Part shown: piece by piece, positions 7,676 through 17,200 of the stretch
How positions within the stretch are numbered: position 1 is the first letter of the stretch
Layout of the letters: each line of letters starts with the position of its first letter
NCBI RefSeq assembly: GCF_022921095.1
Contig: NZ_CP095053.1
Coordinates: forward strand, 910,501 to 974,500
Reading direction: 5' to 3'
Length of the DNA stretch: 64,000 bases
Source of the DNA: Hymenobacter aerilatus
GTDB taxonomy: Bacteria > Bacteroidota > Bacteroidia > Cytophagales > Hymenobacteraceae
Position numbers and translations under genes: made by a program
The notes under the pieces: model-generated
The model's database searches: none
The model's input: the letters and a program-made list of their open reading frames with translations, nothing else
What the model was told of the DNA's origin: nothing

Positions 7676-8322
7676 TTGCGGAGCTTGTTAAGGAGCCAGA
7701 TTAGGAAGAGTATCAGCAAGAAAATCAGCGCCCAAAACCATGCTTTCACGGCAATCCACAGGGTCTGCCAGAAGGTGGGCTCGATGATTTTCACCGGCTG
7801 AAGCGGCCCGGTTTCCGTCACTTCTTTTTCCACCTTGATATTCTGCTCCTTGTTGACCGAAGAGATATGCACAATACCGCGCGCATCAACCCAGGCCTTG
7901 ACGACCAACGGGCCTACCTGCTGCTCAACCGTATCTCGGCTTAGCTGCGGGCGCTGGGCCAGAATGGTGTGCAGCCGCTGGGCAAACGCGGCGCTGTCGG
8001 CTTGTTTGAACTGATGGGTAGCGGATTGCAATAGCGAGTCGACGAGGCGCTTATCCGTCTCCGGAGTGGAAGCCGCGGGCACCGTGACCGTGATGGTCTG
8101 ACCGGGCACCTTCACGTACTCGATCTTCGTGACCACTCGCGTTGTCTTGCCTACTAGCTCCGGATGCTCTTGCACCAGTTCGGCTAGTTGCTCCTCGGGC
8201 GGAAGTGCTGCCTTACGGGCCGCTTCCTTTTTCTGGGCAGCCTCGAACTTGCGGGCGGCCCGCTGGGTGGCGCAGCCCGATAGGAAGGCCACCAGTAACG
8301 CGTAAAAGAATAGCTGTTTCAT
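7672..8322 (-). CDS. Candidate unimolecular spanin (lipobox plus C-terminal membrane helix)
   Basis: The 216-residue product starts MKQLFFYALLVAFLSGC, a lipoprotein signal with lipidated Cys17. A charged periplasmic section follows, with an early helical part and a strand-rich middle. It ends with one strong membrane helix (about 187-210) and a basic tail NKLRK. N-terminal lipid anchoring in the outer membrane combined with a C-terminal inner-membrane helix is the layout of u-spanins such as T1 gp11, which fuse the two membranes at lysis. Its place next to endolysin and holin candidates agrees. No sequence-level match is claimed. Confidence 0.7.
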   Translation of the reverse strand: MKQLFFYALLVAFLSGCATQRAARKFEAAQKKEAARKAALPPEEQLAELVQEHPELVGKTTRVVTKIEYVKVPGQTITVTVPAASTPETDKRLVDSLLQSATHQFKQADSAAFAQRLHTILAQRPQLSRDTVEQQVGPLVVKAWVDARGIVHISSVNKEQNIKVEKEVTETGPLQPVKIIEPTFWQTLWIAVKAWFWALIFLLILFLIWLLNKLRK

Positions 8323-8328
8323 GGCTGC

Positions 8329-8649
8329 TTATTTAGGTGTAGCGGCCGGCCGTGCGCCTACCGCAATGCGGATTTGGGTAAGCGTTTCCTGAATCTCCGA
8401 GCGCCACTTCTCATCCTTGTCGCTCTTGGCTTGCATGGCCGCCGACATGGCTTTGAATTGCTCGTTGATGGCCGTTTTGTTGTCGCGTACCTCGTTGATG
8501 TGGTTTTCTTTCCACGTCTTCAGGTCCGCCACGTCGGCGCGGATGCTGTTGCCCCACCCGGCCAGCGCTAGGATGATCGTAACCATGATAGCCAGCAGCG
8601 GAAACGGCAGCGTAATCGAATTGTCGGGGTTTACTTTCAGCGCTGCCAT
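8329..8649 (-). CDS. Membrane-anchored coiled-coil protein
   Basis: The 106-residue product has one helix near the N-terminus (PFPLLAIMVTIILALAGWG) and a long charged helical region (about 38-95) that looks coiled-coil. It lies 6 bp upstream of the spanin candidate, so it may be part of the lysis cassette, but function is unknown. Confidence 0.6.
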   Translation of the reverse strand: MAALKVNPDNSITLPFPLLAIMVTIILALAGWGNSIRADVADLKTWKENHINEVRDNKTAINEQFKAMSAAMQAKSDKDEKWRSEIQETLTQIRIAVGARPAATPK

Positions 8650-8691
8650 AGAGAGGGTAAGCGGATGAGCACAGGTAGGATAGAAAAGGAC

Positions 8692-9222
8692 TTAGCGCCG
8701 GCAGCCAGTTGGCCGGCGGATCGGTTGCACTACTACCGAGGGCGTGCGGCCGGGCGTACTGGTGCCACATCCACAGGTGTTGTGTGGGTAGAAGTCACCG
8801 AAGCTTTTGGCGTTGGCCAGTAGCCACGTTTTCAACTCGACCTCATAGCTCAGTGCCTCACCATCGTAGACCGAGGCCATGCGCGCCAGGTCCCGCCCAT
8901 CCGTCGCCTCGCTGTGCTGGCTGTTCTTCATGCGGATGCCGTTGCTGGTTATCGTCGACTGCGCAAACGGCATGTAGCGAGCCAGCGAAGCTGTTGCCAA
9001 AACGGGTACACACTTGCTGAGTAAGGTCAAGTAGGGCTCCGTCAACTCGTTTGCCTTGTACAGTCGAGCTAGTTCCGCATATAGCTTCTCAGTGAGCAGG
9101 GGCCGCAGGCGCGCCCGCTGCACCGCCAGAATGTGCGGGGTCAGCCGCTTCATTTCCAGCGACTCGGGCATGTCGGCGTAGGCCGCGTAGTCTTCTTTAG
9201 CTAGGAGTAGGTGCTGATCCAT
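8692..9222 (-). CDS. DUF6712-like head-tail connector candidate
   Basis: The 176-residue protein shows the pattern I associate with DUF6712 of Bacteroidota phages: an opening LLAKEDYAAYADMPESLEM, then TPHILAVQRARLRPLLTEKLYAEL, LTEPYLTLLSKCVPVLATASL and MPFAQSTITSNGIRMKNSQHSE. Members lie next to portal and capsid genes and are thought to be neck or connector proteins. The C-terminus is Cys/Gly/Pro-rich (TCGCGTSTPGRTP). It overlaps the portal gene by 26 bp. Family recalled, not searched. Confidence 0.6.
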   Translation of the reverse strand: MDQHLLLAKEDYAAYADMPESLEMKRLTPHILAVQRARLRPLLTEKLYAELARLYKANELTEPYLTLLSKCVPVLATASLARYMPFAQSTITSNGIRMKNSQHSEATDGRDLARMASVYDGEALSYEVELKTWLLANAKSFGDFYPHNTCGCGTSTPGRTPSVVVQPIRRPTGCRR

Positions 9223-10444
9223 TACCGGTGTTGTTGGTACCGGTAGTCAGGCTAGCGGCCTGCTCCAGCGTGAGGTTTTGAATGGAGAAATCTTTGGTGG
9301 CATTCAGGGCACCGGGCTGCCCTCCAGCAGGCTGAAACAGCTCAAACACCGCCCGAAAGCCACGTTCTAAAGCCCGTTGCTCCCGGTTGATGACCATGCG
9401 CTGCACGTACTTGACAGCATTGCCAAAGTCGTCGGAGGTGCCCAGCTTGCCCGCTACTTCGCGGCCGATGACGGCGGAAGGGAGCTGAAACACTTCCCGG
9501 ATGTTGACCTTTATAGCCTCTTCGTCGGTGGCGTAGCGCTTGCTGGCGTCAGGCGCTGGCAAGGCATCTACTTGAGGCTTCGTCGTTTGCTCAGCTGCAT
9601 ACTGTAGTAGAATGCGGCTTGCATTTTCGCCTACCATGGTGCCGTACTTGACGGCGTTGGCGTCTAGTACTTCCTGCGAAGGATCAGCGCTGCCAAACTC
9701 GGTAATCATCACCTGGGCTTTGAAGCCCTCGGCAATGTCCCCGTGGCGCGAAACCTTCAGGCGGGCCTCGGCATACACGTCTTCTAACACTGAGTCGTAG
9801 ACCGGGCGCGGGTGATGGTGAGCACCAGGGCGCTTACGCCACCAGTAGTACACCTCACCAGGGTAGCCTTCAAGGCCTACGGGGTTGCCCTCCTTGTCTT
9901 TCCAGGCGTTGGCGCGGGCCAACCGCTCTTCTGGCTTTTCGCGCGGGTTGAAGACTGGGTGCTTCACGGCATCGGCCTTGCGGTAGCGCTTGCCCTCGCT
10001 CGGGTCGAATACCTGATTAAGCAGGTAGGTGTAGCGCAGGGGCTCCTCTTTGTCGGGGCGCCACTTCTCAAACGGAGCATGCAGCACCTCGGCCGGGTAG
10101 CCGTTGGCGTTGATGTTGATCAAGAGCGCGTAGCCTTCAAGCTGCGCCACGTCCTGCGTGGCCAGGCTCAGCAGCTCATCTACGGTCTGACCCTGGTCGT
10201 TGCACTCGGCCTCGTAAAAATCGTTGTCGTTGAAGCCGTTGCCCTCAATAAACTTGGCCTTCGTATCCACACACACCGAAGCCGTACCGCTACCTGCTAC
10301 CGCCTCGATCAGGCGTTGCGGGTAACGGTTGTCATCTCCCCAGCGGCGAAAATCGACCTGAGAGTTGAACACAACAATATTCGGGCGGAGAGGTGCCTCC
10401 GCCCGAATCGCTTGCTTCTGTACTTGTTGCGTGGTGAGCGGCAC
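9197..10444 (-). CDS. Portal protein
   Basis: The 415-residue protein should form the dodecameric DNA channel at one capsid vertex. An early DDNRYPQRLIEAVAGSG block, the helical LLSLATQDVAQLEGYALLI and the NAVKYGTMVGENASRILLQYA stem-like segments fit the portal family. IREVFQLPSAVIGREVAGKLGTSDD followed by AVKYVQRMVINREQRALERGFRAVFEL is the typical portal C-terminal region. It sits between the two unknown genes downstream of the capsid gene and the DUF6712-like gene. Placement after the capsid gene in transcription order is unusual. Confidence 0.85.
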   Translation of the reverse strand: MPLTTQQVQKQAIRAEAPLRPNIVVFNSQVDFRRWGDDNRYPQRLIEAVAGSGTASVCVDTKAKFIEGNGFNDNDFYEAECNDQGQTVDELLSLATQDVAQLEGYALLININANGYPAEVLHAPFEKWRPDKEEPLRYTYLLNQVFDPSEGKRYRKADAVKHPVFNPREKPEERLARANAWKDKEGNPVGLEGYPGEVYYWWRKRPGAHHHPRPVYDSVLEDVYAEARLKVSRHGDIAEGFKAQVMITEFGSADPSQEVLDANAVKYGTMVGENASRILLQYAAEQTTKPQVDALPAPDASKRYATDEEAIKVNIREVFQLPSAVIGREVAGKLGTSDDFGNAVKYVQRMVINREQRALERGFRAVFELFQPAGGQPGALNATKDFSIQNLTLEQAASLTTGTNNTGNGSAPTPS

Positions 10445-10447
10445 AGC

Positions 10448-11017
10448 TTATTTCTGAACGGTGGCGCGATACTTTACCAGGGCGGCAATCAGCTCCCCTT
10501 TGTTTGCGAAAGCCTTCGCTGGGTCGCTGTCCGGTACTTCGCTGGTATACAGCGCATCGAGTTCTTCGCGCTTCAGCTTGTCGAGTTCTGCCGTTTGCTC
10601 GGCTATGGTCGGAGCAGTAGGCACTGGGGCCTCCGTGGCCTTCAGCAGCTTTTCAAAAGCCGGGTCGGCCTTGATTAAGCGCTCGGCCACAGCATCTGTG
10701 AGGTTGGCGTTGTTGTACACCGAGGGTGAACCGAACGGGCGGTAGCTGGTGTCATCGGACACGAAAGAGTATTTGCGGGCTTGCTCAGCCATAGCAGTAG
10801 GGGTTGAGGTGGAAGTAGGCTGGCTACTCAGCCAGCGGATAATGCGGAAGTAGGCAGGGCCGTATTTGCGGGGGCACGTCTCACAGACGGCCTCGGCGCT
10901 GGGGAACAAACCCGCGTGCACCGCGGCTATTTCCTGCGGGGTAGCGTGACTAGCGCCCGTCAGCTGCAACTGACGAGCGCGTAGCACCCACTCACCCAAT
11001 TCACTGGAATTCACCAC
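10448..11017 (-). CDS. Phage structural-region protein, unknown function
   Basis: The 189-residue product has a Cys pair in AVCETCPRKYGPAYFRIIRWL (about 43-63) followed by a Ser/Thr/Pro linker and a second part (about 75-189). The second part ends in KREELDALYTSEVP...KGELIAALVKYR, which resembles a short LEM/HeH-type helical domain. It could be two proteins joined: a second possible start is MAEQARKYSFVSDD. It lies 3 bp before the portal gene. Confidence 0.55.
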   Translation of the reverse strand: MVNSSELGEWVLRARQLQLTGASHATPQEIAAVHAGLFPSAEAVCETCPRKYGPAYFRIIRWLSSQPTSTSTPTAMAEQARKYSFVSDDTSYRPFGSPSVYNNANLTDAVAERLIKADPAFEKLLKATEAPVPTAPTIAEQTAELDKLKREELDALYTSEVPDSDPAKAFANKGELIAALVKYRATVQK

Positions 11018-11029
11018 GAGCTATAAAAA

Positions 11030-11608
11030 CTAGGCGGCCGGAACGGCCACAAACAGCGATTCGAACAGCGTGCGCGTGGCAGCCTCGTCGTAGTTGCCTT
11101 CGTCGTCCAACACCATCAGAATGTCTTCGCGGCCACCCTCTTTGGCGCTGGAGATGGTCTCCTGTGAGCCGCCGCCAAGGTCCTCGTTTGCCGAATCGTA
11201 GACGTCAGCACTCAGCTTGAGGCCCGCACCCAACCCGAAGATTTTGTAAAAGCCGTCGTTAGCCTTGATAATGGCAACGGAGGGCGTTTTCGCCATGTCT
11301 TCGATGGTCTCCAGGTTCTCGGGCGTATTGGCGAAATTCACCAGATCGACCTCATGCAGGTAGCGTCCGCCGAAGCGGTTGGGCGTATAGGTGGCGCGGC
11401 CCACATTGCTATCGGCCAAGCCTTCGAAGAAGAAGCCTTTTTTGCCGGTGGCCAGCGAGATACCAGTAACTATTTTGCGCTTTTCGGTGCTGCGCTGCAC
11501 ACCGATGATGAACGCCATGGGCAGAAGGCCCAACAGGGTAGTCAAGCCGCCGGCAGCCGGCACGCAGGGGGCGGCCATGCCGCGTTTTAGTTGGCCACAA
11601 GATGGCAT
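11030..11608 (-). CDS. Structural protein, tail-tube candidate
   Basis: The 192-residue product is strand-rich, with the segment YKIFGLGAGLKLSADVYDS (about 131-149) followed by a Gly/Ser loop, as in small major tail proteins. The acidic Leu-rich end DDEGNYDEAATRTLFESLF is also tail-tube-like. Position next to the capsid gene supports a virion component. A terminator separates it from the capsid gene, so it may have its own promoter. An alternative start is MAFIIGVQRSTEKRK, about 30 codons in, which looks more natural than the Gly/Pro-rich N-terminus. Function is tentative. Confidence 0.5.
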   Translation of the reverse strand: MPSCGQLKRGMAAPCVPAAGGLTTLLGLLPMAFIIGVQRSTEKRKIVTGISLATGKKGFFFEGLADSNVGRATYTPNRFGGRYLHEVDLVNFANTPENLETIEDMAKTPSVAIIKANDGFYKIFGLGAGLKLSADVYDSANEDLGGGSQETISSAKEGGREDILMVLDDEGNYDEAATRTLFESLFVAVPAA

Positions 11609-11627
11609 AATTGAAAACAGGTTGAGG

Positions 11628-11660
11628 TGAAAAAGAAAGGCCCGCCCACCGGGGCGGGCC
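11628..11660 (-). terminator. Terminator after the major capsid gene
   Basis: GGCCCGCCC with GGGGCGGGCC (11639-11660) reads as a strong hairpin followed by TTTCTTTTTC on the minus strand. It can end or attenuate the capsid transcript. Confidence 0.75.
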
Positions 11661-11684
11661 TGCTTTAGGTCTGAGGGAGAAAGC

Positions 11685-12788
11685 CTAGTAGGCAGCGGCT
11701 ACGAGGTCGTAGCTCATCACCTTCACGTCCATTTTGAAGTTGGAGCGCATGTGGTTCATCTTCGTCTCTATGTTGAACCATGCGGCTACGCGGGTCGCTG
11801 CGTCGTAGGAGTCGAAGCCCAGCTGCAGGTTGCGCTTCGTGGTGTAGAGCACACGGTGGGGCAAGTCTTTCTTGCCAGCGATTTCGAAATCGGTTTCAAT
11901 GATTTCGTCCAGCTCATCCACGGCAATCAGCGGCACGTTGCGGTACTTGGCCTTGGTGGTACCCTCTTCCTGCAACTGGAAGCTGGTTTCCAAGTTCTGC
12001 GACTCACGGTAGTCCGACCAGTTGATAGCCAGCGAGTCGGTGATGATCATCATGCGCTCAGGGTCACGCTTCAGGTGACGTGGGGCCTTGTTGTGCACGG
12101 CACGGAAGATTTTCAGTGACTCTTCCGGCTCCAGCTCCTGGCCTTCGCGGGTGTTGGCTTCAATCTCGTACACGCGCACAGCGGGATTTGAAGCAGCCAT
12201 TTCGAACACCTGCGTGTACACCCCGTCGACCTGGTTGTAGTTCTTCACGTCGTCCGCACCGCCAGTGAGTTGGGCAGCTGTGATGGTCTTCTTGCCGAAG
12301 AAACCAATGCGGAAGATGTCCGACTTGAGGGCGGCAATAAACTGGTCCTGAATGAACTCCGTCCAGTAGCTGATAGCCTGTGCGTCGGAATCATCGGCCG
12401 CCTTTACCTTGATGAGGGCCTGATCGAGGTCGTAGCGCTCGTAGCCGAGGCCCAGGCCCCACGCCAGGAAAGTTTTGTCCAGCTCATCGGCACACTCAGT
12501 AATCCAGGCCTCCAGCTTCACTGGGTCCCAGGTCAGCTTGTCGAGTGGAATTTGTGGAGTAGTGGGCACCGAACCGCAACCCGCATCCAAGTGCGTGATT
12601 TTGGTGAAGCGGCCAACGAACAGCACGTCTTCTTTCGCCTTCACGCCGTTGCGGATGGTGAAGAGCACAGCCACATCAGGCGACTCAATAACGGGCTTTA
12701 AGATGAACTCCCGGAATTGTTCCGGGCCGTACACTACGGACAGGCCCGCGAGTGCGGCCATGCCCAGAATGCTAGGAGTAGATGCCAT
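11685..12788 (-). CDS. Major capsid protein
   Basis: This 367-residue protein follows the ClpP-like protease/scaffold gene, the usual capsid position. Features of HK97-fold capsid proteins are seen: an early PEQFREFILKPVIESPDVAVLFTIRNG segment in the N-arm, an RHLKRDPERMMIITDSLAINW A-domain segment, and a C-terminal LQLGFDSYDAATRVAAWFNIETKMN...FKMDVKVMSYDLV. Similar proteins are typical of Bacteroidota siphophages. An isolated gene block with a terminator downstream allows high expression. Confidence 0.85.
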   Translation of the reverse strand: MASTPSILGMAALAGLSVVYGPEQFREFILKPVIESPDVAVLFTIRNGVKAKEDVLFVGRFTKITHLDAGCGSVPTTPQIPLDKLTWDPVKLEAWITECADELDKTFLAWGLGLGYERYDLDQALIKVKAADDSDAQAISYWTEFIQDQFIAALKSDIFRIGFFGKKTITAAQLTGGADDVKNYNQVDGVYTQVFEMAASNPAVRVYEIEANTREGQELEPEESLKIFRAVHNKAPRHLKRDPERMMIITDSLAINWSDYRESQNLETSFQLQEEGTTKAKYRNVPLIAVDELDEIIETDFEIAGKKDLPHRVLYTTKRNLQLGFDSYDAATRVAAWFNIETKMNHMRSNFKMDVKVMSYDLVAAAY

Positions 12789-12871
12789 TTTTTACGTTGA
12801 AAAGGGCGTTTGTGAAAGCCGGCGAACCGCGCCGAACGGGCCTAGTGAGTAGGCGGCCTGCCCGGTGGGGC

Positions 12872-14065
12872 TTATTTTTTGCTGTTGCGGGCGGCGCGAC
12901 GGTCAGCAGCTAGCTGATCAGCGGTTTTGCCTTCTTCCGTCGTGTCCGACGTGGTATTGCGCGTCTCAGCGTTGTCGTCAAGGTTCACCTTACCACCCGA
13001 TTTTACCAGCGAGTTGACCTTGTTCGTCAGGTTGGTGATGGCTGTGCGGTCCTGCTTCATGGCCTGCACGTCTTTGGCGAGGTTGGTTACCACGCCAGCC
13101 AACGCCGTAACGGCTTCGGCTAGCTGCGTCACGCCCTCGGCATCAGCTGTGTTGGTTGCGCTGTCGGTGTTTTCCGTGGCCACGATGGACGTGATAGCGC
13201 CGGCGGCCGTGGTGATGGTGTTGCCATCGGTCAGCGCATAGCTGTTGTCAGCTACAGCGTTGCCCTCGGCATCCGTAACCGCATCACCCTCAGCGTAGGT
13301 ATCCCGGTCACCGGTGTCAATAGTGAGGGTAACAGGCGCATCGCCGGTGGTGGTAACAGACAGGTTGGTTTTCGCCGCCGTTTCCAGGTTCGTTACGGCG
13401 TCCTTAATGGACTTGAGAAAGTCGGTGAAGCCTTTGGCCATAGTGGTAAGGGCCGAATCCGACGAGGCGGCGGCCGGTTTGGGTTGAACAAGTGCGTTTT
13501 TGGGAGGGGCAATAGCCAGCGCCGTGACGGGCTGCACAATCTGCGTGGCGAAGCCCAGGGACAGCATAGAATCAGCGGATTGCTCCACTTCCTGCGCCAT
13601 CACGGCGGCCATTTCTTCTTCCGACCGGCCGGTGCGGGCCACGTAGAGGTCGATGATCTTCTGCTGACAGGCCGCCATTTCATCGGCCCACTTCTGCGCC
13701 TCAGAAGCCGTGGCGCCAATGACGCCACCACGGGGTAGGTGCACCAGGCAGACGGTGTGCTGATGAATCAGACGCACGCTGCCGGCCAGCATGATAGCGG
13801 TAGCAATGCTGGAGCATTGTCCCAGGGCCTCCGTCGTGATGGTCACGCCGGGTAGGCTACGCAGGTAATCATAGATGCCCAGGCCCACGTCTACCCGCCC
13901 GCCAGGCGAGTTGATGACGACCCGCACGCTATCGAACGGCTTTTGCCATTCGAGCTGCATGGTCACGTCTTCGAGCGTGGTGTAGGGGTAGCCATAGCCA
14001 GAAGCCTCAGCTTCTGCGCTGTCAGCGACAATCGGACCCGAGATATATACTTTAGCCTCTGCCAT
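12872..14065 (-). CDS. ClpP-like prohead protease fused to a scaffold domain
   Basis: In this 397-residue protein, residues 1-180 form a ClpP/S49-type serine protease: VVINSPGGRVDVGLGIYDYL, then GQCSSIATAIMLAG with nucleophile Ser86, and catalytic His109 in CLVHLPRGG. The remaining 200 residues are low-complexity, acidic and coiled-coil (ITNLTNKVNSLVKSGG), as expected for a scaffold cleaved during head maturation. It lies directly upstream of the capsid gene and is divergent from the tape-measure gene. Confidence 0.88.
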   Translation of the reverse strand: MAEAKVYISGPIVADSAEAEASGYGYPYTTLEDVTMQLEWQKPFDSVRVVINSPGGRVDVGLGIYDYLRSLPGVTITTEALGQCSSIATAIMLAGSVRLIHQHTVCLVHLPRGGVIGATASEAQKWADEMAACQQKIIDLYVARTGRSEEEMAAVMAQEVEQSADSMLSLGFATQIVQPVTALAIAPPKNALVQPKPAAASSDSALTTMAKGFTDFLKSIKDAVTNLETAAKTNLSVTTTGDAPVTLTIDTGDRDTYAEGDAVTDAEGNAVADNSYALTDGNTITTAAGAITSIVATENTDSATNTADAEGVTQLAEAVTALAGVVTNLAKDVQAMKQDRTAITNLTNKVNSLVKSGGKVNLDDNAETRNTTSDTTEEGKTADQLAADRRAARNSKK

Positions 14066-14136
14066 GCCCCAAAATTCCTATGAGCAGGGCCGGGCAATAG
14101 GATATTTCTGTCACGAATCTGACAGCACCAGCAATC

Positions 14137-14169
14137 GAGTTACGCTTTTGGCAACTCCGTTACGCTTTT
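14137..14169 (+). promoter_or_regulatory. Late regulatory element, copy b (upstream of the tape-measure gene)
   Basis: GAGTTACGCTTTTGGCA at 14137 and a second CCGTTACGCTTTT starting 20 bp later. It is in the same orientation relative to the tape-measure gene as the copies at 30514-30542 and 22229-22245 are to their downstream genes. Confidence 0.6.
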
Positions 14170-14234
14170 GCGCTTGATCGTTTGCTAGCGGGCCTGTATT
14201 AGAGGAGTTTCGGGCTGTATTCATCCCGACTTCC

Positions 14235-17200
14235 ATGGCCGACCAGACCGAAAAGGTTCTCTTCGAGATTCGTCTCGACGATGAGCAGTATAAGCAGGAA
14301 ACCAAACTCATCCGCGAGTCATTGGTCGCGCTGGTGCTGGACATCGATAAGACCAAAGCGCAGCAAAAGCAGCTCAATGAGCAGCGTAAGCTAGGCGCTA
14401 TTACCGATGCCGAGTATGCAAAGAAGGCCGTTGAACTACGCCAGCAGCTTCGCGCACAGCAGGCCGACCAGCGGGAGCTAGAAAAGGGGCTGGTAACACT
14501 GGATAAGGTATACAACAGTGCCGCTGGCAGCATCGACCAACTGAAAGCCCGCTCGGCAGAACTGACCACGCAGTACAATGCGATGGCCAAGGCTGGCCGT
14601 CTGAACACGGAGGAAGGTAAAGCGCTGACGGCTGAACTCGGTGAGGTAAATGCAGAATTGTTGAAAGGTGGGCAGGTCGTCAACGACAACCGGCGCAACG
14701 TCGGCAACTATACGGCCTCGTTTAAGGCTGGGCTAGAGCCGCTAATTGTAGAGCTGGCCAAGGTGCGGGCGCAGATGCAAGGGCTAGATCAGAGTAGCGA
14801 GGCTTTTGATGGCTTAAAGCGCCGAGCTATTGGTTTTGAGACAGCTGCAATTCGGGCTGGGGCGCAAGCTGGGCTCAGCTTTGAGCAGGCCGAGGCGAAG
14901 ATCAAGGACTATGGCGCGCAGATTCAGCCTGTCGTTGAGAACTTGGTACGCCTGGAGCAAGAGCAGGAGAAGATAGAGGAAGGGTCAGAGGCTTACCGCA
15001 AGATTGGCTTTCAGATTGCGGCGCTGGGCAAGGAGTTGGAGCAGGCACCAGCCGACACCAAGAAGCTGAGCACCGCCTTAGTTGAGGCGGCTGGTAACAC
15101 GGACTTGCTTGGTGGCTCCGTTCAGAAAGCCACTGAACTACAACAGGGCTACACGCGGGCTCAAGAGCTTGCCCGTATTGCTATGGGCACCAGCACAGGA
15201 GCAGCTAAAGCGCTTCGGATTGCTCTTATTGCAACGGGGCTCGGCGCCTTCTTGGTGCTAGTAGGGACCCTGTTTGCCTACTTTACTCAGACCGCCGAGG
15301 GTGGCAAAATTCTGGAAACTGTCTTAGCTCGTATCGGGGCCACCGTCGACGTGCTGACGGACCGCATTGGTAACTTCGGCAAAGCGGTAGCACAGTTCTT
15401 TAGTGGTGACTTTGAAGCCTCTGCTGAGACGGCCCGCCAGTCCTTCGCGGGTATCGGAGATGAGATAGAACGGGAAACCAAGCTAGCTGGCGACCTGAGC
15501 AAAGCCCGCCAGCAGCTGGAGCGCGATGAGATTAATAACATCGACACGAATAAGAAGCTGCTCAACCAAGTTGAACGGCTGAAGAACATTCGCGACAATG
15601 AATTCAACTCGTTGCAAGTCCGGAAGAAGGCTAACGAGGATGCTTATAAAATTGAGTTGGAGCGGGAAAAGACACTCGCTGACCTGGCAGCACGCCGGGT
15701 TGAGATTCTACGCCAGGAAATTGAGCGGCGCGGCGGCATGACCAAAGCCACTAACGACCAGCTCAAAACCTTTAAGGAGGCACAGAATGAGCTAGCCGAC
15801 ATTCAGGAAGATGCAGCGGGTAAGCAAAACGAACTGATCACCAACCGCTACCAGCTGGATAAAGAAGGCCAGGACGCCGCGAAAGAACGGGCGAAAGCTG
15901 CGGCCGATGCGGCCAAAAAGCGTGAGGAAGAAGCGTTGAAACGTCGTCGCGAAGCCATTCAACTAGAACTAGTAGCGCTCGATCAGCAGCTTAAGGCAAC
16001 CACCGAGGGCAGTGATGAGGAACTAGCCATTCTGGAAAAGAAGCTAGCCAAGCAACGCCAGCTAGAGCTAACCGCGAAGGACCTTACCATTGGGCAAAAG
16101 AAGATCATCGACGCCAAGTACGAGGCTGACCGAGATGCACTAGTCGTAGAGCAGAACCGCAAGCGCATTAACCTGGCGCTGCAGGAAGAGGCCAACAACA
16201 TTGCCGCCCGCTTGGTGGCCGTGAAGCGGGGAAGTGATGAGGAGTTACGCCTCCAGCAGCAAGTCATTGAAAAGCAGCGCCAGCAGCAGTTGGCCGCCAT
16301 CAGTGAGCGGGCCAGTGCTGACGACCGGGCTGCGCAGGAGCGGCTGATTAATGCGCAGGCCGAGGCCCAGCAAACCGACCTCATCTACCAGAATCGGGCG
16401 GGCGCTGTCAATGCTTTCTACCTGCAGGAGCGTAACGCCCTGGAGCAGGCCCGTGCGCAGGGGCTGGTAACAGAGCAACAGTATAGTGATGCGCTGTTTC
16501 AGCAGGAGTTGGGTCGCCTCACCGCGCAGCTGGAGGTAGCCAAGCGCTACGGGCAGGATACCGCCGAGATTGAGCAGCAGATAACCGAGTTGCGGATCCA
16601 GAACATTGACCGGGTAACCGCGAAGGACCGCGAAGCCAAGCTGCAACAGCTCAACTCGGCCATTGCTTTCGGTGAGCAGTTGGGGCAGCTCTTTGCCGAT
16701 ACCATGAGCGAGACGGGTGCGCAGCTGCAGGACTTTGCCGCGAAAGCGCTGGTGCTGATTCTGGATACCATCAGCAAGGCCGTGATTGCTGCCCAGGTAA
16801 AGATTATTACCGAGGCGCTGGCCTCGCCTGAATCGGTGGCCACCTTCGGCGTGGCAGGCTTCGTGAAGGCGGGTCTTATCATTGCCGGCCTGACAGCGGC
16901 CACCGCTGGGCTAAAGGCCTCGCTTACCAAGTCTACCCCGAAGCAATTTGCCGAAGGTGGGGTAGTGCACGGCCCGAGCCACGCCCAGGGCGGCATTCCG
17001 ATGTACCACCGCTCGGGCCGCTATGTGGGCGAGATGGAAGGGGAGGAAATTATTCTGACGCGCAACGTGTACCGTACGCCAGCGCTACGGGCCGCCGCTT
17101 CCGCTATCAACGTGGCGGCCGGCGGTAAGCCATTCGCGCAGAACCTACAGCAAATGGTAGCTATTCCACGCCACTACGCTGAGGGCGGGGTAGTTCGCTA

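Noticed and set aside
9812..10678. 288-codon rightward open frame
   Set aside because: It is the antisense shadow of the portal and 189-residue genes, which have strong protein features.
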